DNA of 42,772 bases from an uncultured Eggerthella sp. (lineage in GTDB: Bacteria; Actinomycetota; Coriobacteriia; Coriobacteriales; Eggerthellaceae), in NCBI GenBank assembly GCA_900542265.1, contig UQML01000015.1, positions 1-42,772 of the forward strand, read 5' to 3'. The position numbers were made by a program, and so were the translations under genes. Positions 1 to 9,119 of the stretch are shown in pieces. Position 1 is the stretch's first letter, and every line of letters starts with the position of its first letter. The notes beneath the pieces are model-generated. The model was not told the DNA's origin, made no database searches, and worked only from the letters and a program-made list of their open reading frames with translations.

Positions 1-923
1 GTAAGCCAGATATCAACATTGATAAAGATGGTGACGGTGAACCTGACATCAACATCGTTCCTCCTAAGAAGGATGAAAACGGCGATCCTATCCCTGTAGA
101 TCCTGACAAGGATAAGCCTGTTGTAAATGTTGATACTGATGGTGATGGTGAGCCAGACGTAAACATTGACACTGATGGTGACGGCAAGCCAGATATCAAC
201 ATTGTTGATGAAGATGGTGATGGTACTCCTGATCCTGTAGATCCAAAAGACCCTAAGAAGCCAAACGTAAACGTTGATGTTACTGGTGATGGTAAGCCAG
301 ACGTAAATGTTGATACTGATGGTGACGGTGATCCTGATGTAAACATCGTTGATAAAGACGGTGACGGTAAGCCAGATCCTGTGGATCCAACTAAGCCTGT
401 AATTCCTGATGTAAACGTTGTTATTGATCCTGAAACGGGTGAGCCAATTTATAACTTTGATATTCCGGTAACTGATTCAGATGATCCTAAGTATTGGCCA
501 ACCGTAAATGTTGACACTGATGGTGATGGTAAGCCAGACGTAAACGTTGACGTTGATGGTGACGGAACGCCTGATATCAACATTGTTGATGAGGATAAGA
601 ATGGCAAACCTGATCCTATCAAGCCAGGCACTAAGCCAACCCCAACCATCAATGTTGATACTGACGGTGATGGCATTCCTGATGAGGGAATTGACCGCAG
701 CTATGGTAGCCCTGAGTTCTGGCAATATGTTGATGAACAAATGGCCAACCAAAATGGCGACAACGGTATTGGTAAGGACAGCAAGGATAAGAATGACAAG
801 TCCAAGAAGTCTAAGTCTTCTAAGACCGGCGATATGACTGCTCCAATTGCAGGTGGCATTGCATTAATCGCACTCTTAAGTGGTCTTGCACTCGTACTTG
901 CTCGTCGTCGTAAGGAGAACTAA
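1..923 (+). CDS. Repeat-rich cell-surface protein, C-terminal part (5' end outside window)
   Basis: The reading frame is open from base 3 to the TAA at 921-923, so the gene starts upstream of the window. The visible ~306 residues hold about eleven acidic nine-residue loops of the form DxDxDGxPD (for example DTDGDGKPD), joined by short Val/Asn/Ile strands such as VNV and INI. This spacing of Asp and Gly is that of calcium loops in thrombospondin type-3 and dockerin-like repeats, so Ca2+ binding is inferred. The C-terminus has a Lys/Ser-rich stretch, SKTGD, a hydrophobic helix of about 20 residues and RRRKEN, which is the layout of a sortase sorting signal, but the usual Leu-Pro before x-TGD is missing. 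Probably a wall- or membrane-anchored stalk or adhesin; no ligand domain is in view. A strong terminator follows at 1037. Confidence 0.85.
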   Translation, partial: KPDINIDKDGDGEPDINIVPPKKDENGDPIPVDPDKDKPVVNVDTDGDGEPDVNIDTDGDGKPDINIVDEDGDGTPDPVDPKDPKKPNVNVDVTGDGKPDVNVDTDGDGDPDVNIVDKDGDGKPDPVDPTKPVIPDVNVVIDPETGEPIYNFDIPVTDSDDPKYWPTVNVDTDGDGKPDVNVDVDGDGTPDINIVDEDKNGKPDPIKPGTKPTPTINVDTDGDGIPDEGIDRSYGSPEFWQYVDEQMANQNGDNGIGKDSKDKNDKSKKSKSSKTGDMTAPIAGGIALIALLSGLALVLARRRKEN

Positions 924-1036
924 GAAAACGCAAAGCGCAAAGCGCTAAAAGCTTATAAGCAAATACGTAAGCTAACGCACAACGTTCTCTTACATACTTT
1001 TTGGTAGTCCGGATCGGCCCGATAGATCCTGACAAC

Positions 1037-1075
1037 AGAGAGCCCAGGCAATCTGCCTGGGCTCTCTCTATTTGG
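1037..1075 (+). terminator. Intrinsic terminator after the surface-protein gene
   Basis: A perfect 14-bp stem (AGAGAGCCCAGGCA at 1037-1050, its complement at 1054-1067) closes a 3-nt loop and is followed by a short T-rich run (CTATTTGG). It lies 113 bp after the stop codon. The stem is unusually long and GC-rich, but the U-tract is weak. Confidence 0.85.
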
Positions 1076-1239
1076 TGGTGTGTGTAGGTAATATTTATTG
1101 CAGAGCGTTGCTGTTTTGTGTTTCTTACATCACTTTAACGGGTAAGCCACAAAAGAGAATAGAATGCTTGATCAGCAAAAATAGAGCAGCGTAATCTCTA
1201 TAGAATAATTTTTGGTGCCACTCTCTTAAGTGCCGAGAC

Positions 1240-1408
1240 AGGTGGCAAGTAAGACTTCTAACTTACCTTGCAGATACCTTTGACCTGCTTGTCTTAGTGC
1301 ACTTTCATCGCACGGAGGGTAGCCGTCTTGTATAGAAGATGGCTACCCTCGCACTGTAGTTGACCCCTGTATTCCACTAATAAGGTTGAACGGAAACACA
1401 GGGGTCAA
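1240..1408. repeat. Cluster of inverted repeats in the 554-bp gap before purL
   Basis: No gene is visible between 924 and 1477. Besides the terminator the gap holds three inverted repeats: an imperfect one around 1245-1275 (GCAAGTAAG with CTTACCTTGC), a 15-bp stem at 1314-1350 (GAGGGTAGCCGTCTT with AAGATGGCTACCCTC, one G-T pair, 7-nt loop), and an 11-bp stem at 1360-1370/1398-1408 (TTGACCCCTGT with ACAGGGGTCAA) with a 27-nt loop. On the minus strand they lie downstream of purL and may form its 3' end, although none is followed by a clear T-run in that direction. They could also be remnants of a small mobile repeat. Confidence 0.55.
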
Positions 1409-1477
1409 AATAATTATTGCTGTTGTTTATTGCTACTGCTTAGAGAATGTAGAGTTGCATATCGTGAGAAACAAAGC

Positions 1478-4400
1478 TTATGAGAAATAGTTCACGCCGC
1501 CTTCAATGAGTGGCTGATAAGAAAGGTCAGGGAAGTTCTTATAGAGCCCGTCATCCCATCGCTCAGTATGTCCCATTTTGCCTAAGACGCGACCATCGGG
1601 TGAGGTAATGCCCTCAATGGCCCACATTGAACCATTAGGGTTAGCCGAGAGGTCCATGCTAGGATTACCATTGGCATCAACATACTGAGTGGCAATTTGT
1701 CCGTTGGCTGCCATCTGAGCAAGGAGCTCGGGGCTTGCCACAAAACGGCCTTCTCCGTGGCTGATGGCAACAGTATGAATGTCACCAACCTTTGTTTCGG
1801 AGAGCCAAGGCGACAAAGTAGAAGCCACGCGGGTGCGAACAAGCGAACTTTGATGGCGGCCGATGGAGTTGAAGGTAAGTGTTGGGCATTCGTCGGTCAT
1901 ATCGACGATGTCGCCATAAGGGACAAGACCTAACTTTACGAGTGCTTGGAAACCGTTACAGATACCCAGCATCAAACCATCGCGGTTTTGGAGTAAATCA
2001 CGTACCGCCTCGGTCACAGCAGGAGCGCGGAAGAAAGCCGTAATAAACTTAGCGGATCCGTCAGGTTCATCGCCACCTGAGAAACCACCAGGAATCATGA
2101 TGATCTGGGACTCATTGATGGCGTTCACCAGTGCCTGAGTGCTCTCGGCAACCGCTTGCGGCGTCATATTGTTGATGATGAGTGTTTGCGGAATAGCGCC
2201 GGCGCGCTCGAAAGCACGAGCGGTATCAAACTCGCAGTTGTTGCCAGGGAAGACCGGAATAATGACGCGAGGCTTAGCGATAGTGGTTGATGATACCAAC
2301 GGAAGAGTATCGGTGTACGAGATTGCTTCAACTTCAGAAAGTGTTGCGCGTTCTTCAGCAGAGGTGCGATAAGGGAATACTGATTCAATGGCTGCTTCCC
2401 ACTTTTCCTGAAGCGCAACAAGGTCAACGGTCTGCCTGTCAGATTGACTGCCAGCAGTGAACGAATATTCGGTTGTTGTGATGCCTGCTTCAATGACCTC
2501 CATAGTGTCAGTGGACGCGGGGATTTCTGCGTTTGGCGCAAGCTCGACAACAAAGGTGCCGTAAGCGGGCGTGAAGAGTGCTTCTGTGCTGATGGTGTCT
2601 GCAAGAGCCAGGCCGATGGTGTTTCCAACGCACATCTTGAAGAGGGTTTCAGCTAAGTTGCCGTACCCCGGTGTTGCAACGGCACGTGCAGCGCCCGAAC
2701 CAATAAGCTTTTCAACTGTGGCAATAGCATCCTTGAAGCCTTGTGCATCGGGGATAAGTTCATCATGGGCAAACTCATCGCTATAAGCAGGAGATAAGAA
2801 GACGATGCGGTTACCGGCTTCCTTAAATTCAGGAGAGGTGACACGATTTACTGGACCTACGGCGGTAGCAAAGCTTACCAGCGTGGGAGGGACATCGAGT
2901 GATTCGAAGGAGCCTGACATAGAGTCCTTGCCACCAATAGCGCCAATTTCCAAATCAAGTTGCGCCATAAGCGCACCCAAAACAGAAGCAACAGGTTTAC
3001 CCCAACGAGTAGGATCATTACGAAGACGTTCGAAGTATTCCTGGAAGGTAAGATAGGTGTCTTCGCGCTTGAAGCCAGCTGCAACAAGCTTAGCAAGACT
3101 CTCAACCACAGCGAGATAAGCGCCCTCGTACTGGTTGGCGGAACTCAAGTACGGGTTGTAGCCCCATGCCATACCCGAGCAGGTGTTGGTTTCGCCTTCA
3201 ACGGGGAGCTTAGCTGCCATGGCCATAGCGGGCGTAAGTTGGGTGGCGCCACCAAAGGGGAGCAGCACGGTAGCTGCACCAATGGTGGAGTCAAAACGCT
3301 CGGAGAGTCCCTTGTTGGAAGCAACGTTTAAATCAGTCATAACGCTTGTCAGGCGCTCTTCAAGTGTGGAGCCTGGCCAAGGATGAGTGTAGATTTCAGA
3401 GTCAAGTACGTGAACATCTTGGAACTTAGGAGCACCATTTGAAGCAAGGAAGTCACGGGAAATATCAACGATGGGCTCATCGTTCCAAAACATGCGAACG
3501 CGAGCTTCTTTAGTTACCGTTGCAATAGGAGTAGCCTCAACGTTTTCTTCAGTGGCAAGAGCAATAAAGGCGTTAACATCTTCAGGTGCAAGAGCGACTG
3601 CCATGCGCTCTTGTGACTCGGAGATGGCAAGTTCAGTGCCATCAAGTCCATCGTATTTTTTGGGGATGGCGTTCAGGTTGATTTCAACCCCATCGGCAAG
3701 CTCACCAACGGCAACGGAAACACCACCGGCACCAAAGTCGTTACAACGCTTGATTAAGGTTGCGGCATCTTTGCGCTTGAAGAGACGTTGAATTTTGCGC
3801 TCAACCGGAGCGTTACCTTTTTGAACCTCAGCACCACAGTGGTCAAGGGACTCCATGTCGTGAGCCTTAGAGGAACCCGTTGCACCACCAATGCCATCAC
3901 GACCAGTGCGTCCACCAAGGAGAACAATAATGTCACCGGGAGCTGGCGTCTCACGGATAACGTGATCAGCAGGTGTCGCACCGACAACGGCACCAATTTC
4001 CATACGCTTTGCTGCGTAACCAGGATGGTAGAGCTCGTTTACTTGACCGGTTGCCAGACCAATTTGATTGCCATAGGAAGAATAACCTGCAGCAGCAGTA
4101 GTGACTAACTTACGTTGAGGAAGCTTTCCGGGAAGTGTGTCGGCAACAGGAACAAGAGGGTCAGCAGCACCGGTAACACGCATGGCTTGGTAGACGTATG
4201 AGCGACCAGAAAGAGGGTCGCGGATTGCGCCACCAACACAGGTTGCAGCACCACCAAAGGGCTCAATTTCAGTAGGGTGATTGTGAGTTTCGTTCTTAAA
4301 GAGATAGAGCCACTCTTGCTCTTCACCGTCTACGTCAACCGTGACTTTAACGGTGCAGGCGTTAATTTCTTCTGACTCATCAAGGCCAGTCAGGATACCT

Positions 4401-5239
4401 TTGCTCTTCAGGTAGCGTGCACCAATGGTACCCATGTCCATCAAGCAGATAGGCTTTTCATCACGACCAAGTTCATGGCGGATTTCAAGGTATTTTTCGA
4501 ATGCTGCTTTAGTTGCTGCATCATCAATCTGGAAGTTTTCAAGCTGGGTGCCAAAGGTGGTGTGGCGGCAGTGATCTGACCAATACGTGTCGATCATCTT
4601 AATCTCGGTAATGGTGGGACAGCGGCCTTCCGTTGCAAAGTAGCGTTGGCAGAATTCAATGTCAGCCAAATCCATAGCAAGACCACGTTCGGCAATAAAC
4701 GCTTCGAGCCCTGCTTTATCAAGGGAAAGAAACCCTTCAATCACTTCAACAGGTTCAGGTGTAGGTTGCTCGATTTTTAATGTTGTCCGTTCTTCAAGGG
4801 AGGCTTCGCGCGATTCGATAGGGTTAATGACGTAGTGCTTGATAGCCTCAATATCAGCATCAGTAAGATTGCCAGAAAGAATGTAGAGCTTGGCATTCAA
4901 AACGTCCGGGCGCTCGCCTTGACTGATGAGTTGAATGCACTCGCTGGCAGAGTCAGCACGCTGATCAAATTGACCAGGAAGCGCTTCAACAGCAAAAACC
5001 ACATCGTCTTCCTTATAGACGGGAAAATCAGTTGAGGCATTATCTGATTGTGGCTCACTGAAAACCGTGGGGACACAGGTGGCAAAAAGCTCATCACTGA
5101 TTCCCTCGACATCGTAGCGATTAATAAGACGTACCGCTTCAAGACCGGTGATGCCAAGGATAGTTTTGAGTTCGTGGGTTAATTGAGAGGCTTCAACATC
5201 AAAGCCTGGTTTCTTTTCTACGTAGACACGTGAAACCAT
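1478..5239 (-). CDS. purL: Phosphoribosylformylglycinamidine synthase, large single-chain type
   Basis: Catalyses the fourth step of purine synthesis: FGAR plus glutamine plus ATP gives FGAM, in the cytoplasm. At 1253 residues it has the full single-polypeptide layout: N-terminal PurS-like region (about 1-150), linker, two AIRS-like ATP-grasping halves (about 200-960, with HNHPTEIEPFGGAATCVGG and a later NTCSGMAWGYNPY segment) and a C-terminal class I glutamine amidotransferase domain (about 1000-1253). The amidotransferase nucleophile is Cys1094 in GICNGFQ, and His1224/Glu1226 in MGHTERW complete the triad. The ATG start at 5239 fits the family length. No other pur gene is adjacent; the gene appears monocistronic. 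A clear purine riboswitch is not seen in the upstream 266 bp. Confidence 0.97.
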   Translation of the reverse strand: MVSRVYVEKKPGFDVEASQLTHELKTILGITGLEAVRLINRYDVEGISDELFATCVPTVFSEPQSDNASTDFPVYKEDDVVFAVEALPGQFDQRADSASECIQLISQGERPDVLNAKLYILSGNLTDADIEAIKHYVINPIESREASLEERTTLKIEQPTPEPVEVIEGFLSLDKAGLEAFIAERGLAMDLADIEFCQRYFATEGRCPTITEIKMIDTYWSDHCRHTTFGTQLENFQIDDAATKAAFEKYLEIRHELGRDEKPICLMDMGTIGARYLKSKGILTGLDESEEINACTVKVTVDVDGEEQEWLYLFKNETHNHPTEIEPFGGAATCVGGAIRDPLSGRSYVYQAMRVTGAADPLVPVADTLPGKLPQRKLVTTAAAGYSSYGNQIGLATGQVNELYHPGYAAKRMEIGAVVGATPADHVIRETPAPGDIIVLLGGRTGRDGIGGATGSSKAHDMESLDHCGAEVQKGNAPVERKIQRLFKRKDAATLIKRCNDFGAGGVSVAVGELADGVEINLNAIPKKYDGLDGTELAISESQERMAVALAPEDVNAFIALATEENVEATPIATVTKEARVRMFWNDEPIVDISRDFLASNGAPKFQDVHVLDSEIYTHPWPGSTLEERLTSVMTDLNVASNKGLSERFDSTIGAATVLLPFGGATQLTPAMAMAAKLPVEGETNTCSGMAWGYNPYLSSANQYEGAYLAVVESLAKLVAAGFKREDTYLTFQEYFERLRNDPTRWGKPVASVLGALMAQLDLEIGAIGGKDSMSGSFESLDVPPTLVSFATAVGPVNRVTSPEFKEAGNRIVFLSPAYSDEFAHDELIPDAQGFKDAIATVEKLIGSGAARAVATPGYGNLAETLFKMCVGNTIGLALADTISTEALFTPAYGTFVVELAPNAEIPASTDTMEVIEAGITTTEYSFTAGSQSDRQTVDLVALQEKWEAAIESVFPYRTSAEERATLSEVEAISYTDTLPLVSSTTIAKPRVIIPVFPGNNCEFDTARAFERAGAIPQTLIINNMTPQAVAESTQALVNAINESQIIMIPGGFSGGDEPDGSAKFITAFFRAPAVTEAVRDLLQNRDGLMLGICNGFQALVKLGLVPYGDIVDMTDECPTLTFNSIGRHQSSLVRTRVASTLSPWLSETKVGDIHTVAISHGEGRFVASPELLAQMAANGQIATQYVDANGNPSMDLSANPNGSMWAIEGITSPDGRVLGKMGHTERWDDGLYKNFPDLSYQPLIEGGVNYFS

Positions 5240-5505
5240 TGATTTCCTGCTTTCAGTCGCGGGTGTATGGTGACAACCTTATACGATATGCCTTCTATCA
5301 GCCTTCTGTCGGCCATCGTTGGAGGTATACGTTGGTTGCCTCGTGTTTAAATGCATGGAGAAAAATGCATATAGATATAATAAAGCCTAACCGTGTGCAT
5401 TGCGTGGCAAACTAGGTTCAAAGTAGCTCAATTCTTCATTGGCTTTGTTGTAGGTGGGCGCTCTGGTGGGTTACCCGCAAAAGTAAGGCTAAAAAGGAGA
5501 AGAGG
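5240..5505. promoter_or_regulatory. Divergent intergenic region between purL and the DUF3781-like gene
   Basis: This 266-bp gap must carry the promoters of purL (minus) and of the DUF3781-rnhA pair (plus). An AT-rich stretch near 5355-5385 (ATGCATATAGATATAATA) contains a TATAAT-like element. A GGAG ribosome binding site stands just before 5506. I see no convincing riboswitch or operator palindrome. Confidence 0.3.
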
Positions 5506-5793
5506 ATGGAAGCGAAGGTTCTTCTTGAGCAGGTAGATAAAATTCATACCACTGAGAGAGGAATAGAGAGAATTAGGAAAAACCTGAAAATAGACACCGA
5601 TGATGTCGTTCAGTATTGTGTGAATAAGATATTGGATAAAAGGTGCGTCATCTATAAGCAAGGGAAAAACTGGTATTGCGAAATAGACAACATTACAATC
5701 ACGATTAATTCCAGTAGTTTCACTATTATCACGGCACACGTAATCACTACGCAACAATTACGAAATCAGGAAACGAGTTTACATGCATGTTGA
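5506..5793 (+). CDS. DUF3781-like small protein
   Basis: This 95-residue protein contains the signature flow of the DUF3781 family: an LLEQVDKIHTTERGIERI start, a helix with DDVVQYCVNKILD, then YKQGKNWYCEIDNITITIN and a final TIITAH strand. The function of the family is not known; members are small, soluble and scattered in Firmicutes and Actinobacteria. The ATG at 5506 has AAAGGAGAAGAGG just upstream. Its last 11 bases overlap the start of rnhA at 5783, so the two are translationally coupled. The C-terminal dozen residues (TTQQLRNQETSLHAC) run past the domain and may be a by-product of that overlap. Confidence 0.75.
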   Translation: MEAKVLLEQVDKIHTTERGIERIRKNLKIDTDDVVQYCVNKILDKRCVIYKQGKNWYCEIDNITITINSSSFTIITAHVITTQQLRNQETSLHAC

Positions 5794-6277
5794 TATTTAT
5801 ACCGATGGGTCAAGTCGCGGGAATCCCGGGCCGGGTGGATATGGCACGGTAATGCACTATGTTGATCCAGTGGGAGAACTTCATGTGCGCGAACTCTCGC
5901 AAGGTTATGTGCTCACCACTAATAATCGCATGGAGCTTCTCGCGGTTATTATGGGGCTTGAGGCGCTCAAGCGTCCCTGTAAGGTGACGGTATATTCTGA
6001 CTCTCAGTATGTGGTCAATGCCTTTAATCAACATTGGATTGAAGGATGGCTCAAACGTGGTTGGAAAAATTCCAATAAGAAACCGGTTAAAAACAAAGAC
6101 CTTTGGCAGCGTTTACTTAAAGCCAAAGAGCCTCACGCGGTAACCTTTGAGTGGGTTAAAGGACATGCGGGTCATCCTGAAAATGAGCGATGTGATGAAC
6201 TGGCTACCACCGCAGCTGATGATACGCAAGGAAAAGGTCTTCTTGTTGATGAAGGGTTTACCGAAGCAGATCTTTAG
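5783..6277 (+). CDS. rnhA: Ribonuclease HI
   Basis: Cuts the RNA strand of RNA-DNA hybrids, removing R-loops and primers. The 164-residue protein carries the complete catalytic set of the bacterial type I family: Asp8 in IYTDGSSRGNPG, Glu51 in NNRMELLA, Asp73 in YSDSQYV and Asp138 in NERCDEL, plus the mobile His128 in WVKGHAGH. The basic-handle helix region (WLKRGWKNSNKKPVKNKDLW) is present. The ATG overlaps the 3' end of the DUF3781-like gene. Its TAG stop overlaps the stop of the convergent histidine kinase by 3 bases, so no terminator fits between the two. Confidence 0.97.
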   Translation: MHVDIYTDGSSRGNPGPGGYGTVMHYVDPVGELHVRELSQGYVLTTNNRMELLAVIMGLEALKRPCKVTVYSDSQYVVNAFNQHWIEGWLKRGWKNSNKKPVKNKDLWQRLLKAKEPHAVTFEWVKGHAGHPENERCDELATTAADDTQGKGLLVDEGFTEADL

Positions 6278-8646
6278 TGTAGATAGGCAATCAAAGTACG
6301 GCGCAATTCTTTAATGTCGATGGGTTTGGTCATAAACCCATTCATGCCTGCGGCAAGCGCGCGTTTCTTGTCCTCTTCGAAGGCGTTTGCGGTCATGGCA
6401 ATAATAGGTACGCCTGGATTGTCGAGCTCTTGTTCATCTTCAAATTGACGGATTTGTCGGGTTGCCTCTTCACCACCCATGCGAGGCATCTGCATATCCA
6501 TAAAAACTAAGTCGTAGTAGCCCGGTTCATGAGAAGTAATGGCATCAAGTGCTTCAACGCCATCAGTGGCTACCTCTACCGTGCTGCCGAGTTGTGTGAT
6601 TAATTCGATTGCAATAAGACGATTGATTTCATTGTCTTCTACTAATAAAATGCGACCAGAAATTACAGTGGGCTTAGCGACTGATTCTGTTTGAGCTTGT
6701 TGCTCAGGAGACCACACAGCAGAAAGTACTTGGCAAAGACTCGACTTAAAAATGGGTTTTGAGATGAATCCCGCAACGCCTTGTTGGCGTGCTTTTGTTT
6801 CAACTTCTGAGTAGTCGTAAGCAGCAAGTACGATACTAAAGCTTTCTGTGGCAATCTCTGTGTTGCTTTCAGAATCAGCCTCTAAGCAAGCTTCGTGTTC
6901 TGCTGTTTGAAGAGCGCGCACAAGAGCAAGATTATCAATAGCACCTGGAATAAGTTCAACAATTGCGCATTCAAAGGGTTTGCCTTCAGTTGTGGCTTGG
7001 GCTATACGCTGTTGAGCTTCTTCTTTGGTTTGTGCCACCGCATTATCTATACCAAGATCTGTTAGATACTGTGATACGGTTTCAAGAATTCCCGCCTCAT
7101 CGTCAACGACTAGAACGTGCTTGTTAGTAAACGATTCGGGGATTTCAAGGGGTTTAGATGCACCAAGTTTGAGGGGGATAGTAACTGTAAAGGTGGACCC
7201 TTTATTGACTTCAGATTCTACCTGGATAGTGCCTTGCATCATTTTAACAATATTACCTACGATTGACATGCCAAGGCCAGCACCTTCAGTATGGATGACA
7301 GCCTCGGTTTCTTCGCGCTCGAAGGGTTCAAAAATATGCTCCAAGAATTCAGGGGTCATGCCCATGCCGTCATCTTTGATAATGAAGCAATAGTTTTTGT
7401 AGAGCGCATCTTGTTCAAGACTGTCTGTAGGCACGAGTGTCCCATCGCTCTTCTTTTTCAGATAGCCGTCTTCCTCGATGATAGTAAAAAGCACATGACC
7501 ATCTTCGGGAGTGTATTTAATAGCATTGCCTAGTAAATTGAGCAATACTTGGCTTAAACGCAAGGGGTCGCCAAGGATCTCTTCGTGCTCAATGGGGCTG
7601 GTGACTACATCAAATCCAAGATTTTTCTGTACTGCTTGAGGCTGTGTAACCGTGATGATGTCATAAACCAGATCAGGGAAAGAAAAGGCACTTTCATTAA
7701 GCGTCATCTTGCCACTCTCAATGCGGCTCATGTCAAGAATGTCGTTAATGAGACTTAAGAGCTGCTTTGAGGATACGTCAATGCGATTGAGACAATCTTC
7801 AACGCGCGCCTGATCGTCACTGTGAGTTTGCGCGATATTGGTAAGACCGACAATTGCATTCATAGGGGTGCGAATATCGTGGCTCATATTAGAGAGGAAT
7901 TGTGATTTTGCCGCGCTGGCGTGCTCGGCCACATGAAGAGCATCATGTAAATTGTTCATAAGAAGTTGCTCACGCTTGCGACTGATGCGCAATAGGTTGA
8001 GGTAGACAAAAAGGGAGATGATGACTGCGACCAACAAAATAATGGTGAACATAATTGTGTTGGTTCCAATATGGCTAACATTTTCGTAAAGCTCTTTAAC
8101 AGAAGCCGTTGATTCATCAAGCACGTGCGCATTAATATCGAGCATGGTATTAACCGTGGGCTCGATATTTTCATTAATAAAAGTGCTCATTTCTTGAGTA
8201 GAGATATTAGGATCACGCACCATAATTAGAAGCTGATGCTCATGCTGTGTGAGCGTGGCGTATGCGTGCATAAGCGCTTCAGCCTCATCGCTACTCGTTG
8301 TGTGATTGTCATAGATTAAATACAAATTAGAGAAGAGATCTGAATTGATGGAATCATAAGATTCTTGTACGCTTCTGATGGCATCAGGAGATCGGGTATA
8401 TAAAAATCGATCAGCAAGGGTACGACTTTGTACTAAGAGTGTCTCGACGTGACCAGCGGAAATAGAGACAGGATAAGGACCCGAATTAATGGTGTCTGCC
8501 TCTTTGTCAAGCGTTGTCGTGTTGTGAATCAAAGTAATAAAAAACGCTGCAACTAAGAGAACCAAAATAATAGCCATGACGTTCGAAAGAAGCTGGGTGC
8601 GCTGTTGCTGCACACGCTCTGTAGACTCTTCAATCGATTTGTTCAT
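6274..8646 (-). CDS. Membrane hybrid histidine kinase with two receiver domains
   Basis: A 790-residue sensor. Membrane helices near residues 22-41 and 195-219 enclose an extracytoplasmic region of about 150 residues without a recognised fold. The HisKA domain holds the phospho-acceptor His256 in SNMSHDIRTPMNA; the ATPase domain has the N box (Asn374 in GNAIKYTPE), DDGMGM and GAGLGMSIV. Two receivers follow. The first (about 510-645) keeps the acidic pair and Lys630 but has Glu564 where the phospho-acceptor Asp belongs, and Ala at the Thr/Ser position. The second (about 665-785) is intact: Glu670/Asp671, Asp717 in VFMDMQMP, Thr752, Lys774. No separate output regulator lies nearby, so the phosphorelay target is elsewhere. 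A GTG at 8703 would add 19 residues but has no ribosome binding site; ATG 8646 is preferred. Confidence 0.93.
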   Translation of the reverse strand: MNKSIEESTERVQQQRTQLLSNVMAIILVLLVAAFFITLIHNTTTLDKEADTINSGPYPVSISAGHVETLLVQSRTLADRFLYTRSPDAIRSVQESYDSINSDLFSNLYLIYDNHTTSSDEAEALMHAYATLTQHEHQLLIMVRDPNISTQEMSTFINENIEPTVNTMLDINAHVLDESTASVKELYENVSHIGTNTIMFTIILLVAVIISLFVYLNLLRISRKREQLLMNNLHDALHVAEHASAAKSQFLSNMSHDIRTPMNAIVGLTNIAQTHSDDQARVEDCLNRIDVSSKQLLSLINDILDMSRIESGKMTLNESAFSFPDLVYDIITVTQPQAVQKNLGFDVVTSPIEHEEILGDPLRLSQVLLNLLGNAIKYTPEDGHVLFTIIEEDGYLKKKSDGTLVPTDSLEQDALYKNYCFIIKDDGMGMTPEFLEHIFEPFEREETEAVIHTEGAGLGMSIVGNIVKMMQGTIQVESEVNKGSTFTVTIPLKLGASKPLEIPESFTNKHVLVVDDEAGILETVSQYLTDLGIDNAVAQTKEEAQQRIAQATTEGKPFECAIVELIPGAIDNLALVRALQTAEHEACLEADSESNTEIATESFSIVLAAYDYSEVETKARQQGVAGFISKPIFKSSLCQVLSAVWSPEQQAQTESVAKPTVISGRILLVEDNEINRLIAIELITQLGSTVEVATDGVEALDAITSHEPGYYDLVFMDMQMPRMGGEEATRQIRQFEDEQELDNPGVPIIAMTANAFEEDKKRALAAGMNGFMTKPIDIKELRRTLIAYLH

Positions 8647-8832
8647 GGTGCTGTCATTTCTCACGTACCACAAGTTTAGGTATTGTTCGCGTACAAGGTG
8701 CACTACAGGCTTGTAGCATACTGCACGCGATGGGTCATATTTTATATGAAGTAGCGTAGAGCTTTTTTGATCTTTTCTTTATACCTTTTACAAAATGTAA
8801 AAAAAGATGTTTTGAACGAGGCTAAGAGACGG

Positions 8833-8866
8833 AAAAGAACCCGCCGGTGGTAAGACGGGTTCTTTT
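8833..8866. terminator. Perfect 11-bp hairpin with A and T flanks, possible bidirectional terminator
   Basis: AAAAGAACCCG at 8833-8843 pairs with CGGGTTCTTTT at 8856-8866 across a 12-nt loop. The stem begins with A4 and ends with T4, so it can act as an intrinsic terminator in either direction. It lies in the 470-bp gap between the kinase start and the aminopeptidase stop, where I see no gene. It may back up the aminopeptidase terminator at 9036-9062 or end an unannotated short transcript. Confidence 0.5.
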
Positions 8867-9035
8867 GAGGAGAGTATGTCAAAAAAGACAGAGGGGAAGG
8901 AATCTTTCATGTCTTTCTTGGCGGCTAGCGAGGTTAAGAATTCGGGCTTTTCTCAACTTGCTTGACTCTATTGTAAGGGGTAGATGTTGGGTTGTGGTGG
9001 CGCTGGATTGGCAGGTGTGCAACAAAATAGCTACG

Positions 9036-9062
9036 AAAAAAACACCCCTATAACAGGGGTGT
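9036..9062 (-). terminator. Intrinsic terminator of the methionine aminopeptidase gene
   Basis: Read on the minus strand, an 8-bp stem (ACACCCCT with AGGGGTGT, 9055-9062 and 9042-9049) closes a 5-nt loop and runs directly into seven T residues at 9036-9042. It lies about 57 bp past the stop codon of the aminopeptidase gene. Confidence 0.85.
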
Positions 9063-9119
9063 GTGCAAAGCGTGAAACGATAGCTTGTGAAGAAAAATGG
9101 ACAGGAATACACCGAGAGA

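Noticed and set aside
5240..5505. Purine riboswitch or structured RNA upstream of purL
   Set aside because: No aptamer core or convincing pairing was found by eye.
5428..5757. Minus-strand frame across the DUF3781-like gene
   Set aside because: It is antisense to a gene with clear family resemblance and a good ribosome binding site.
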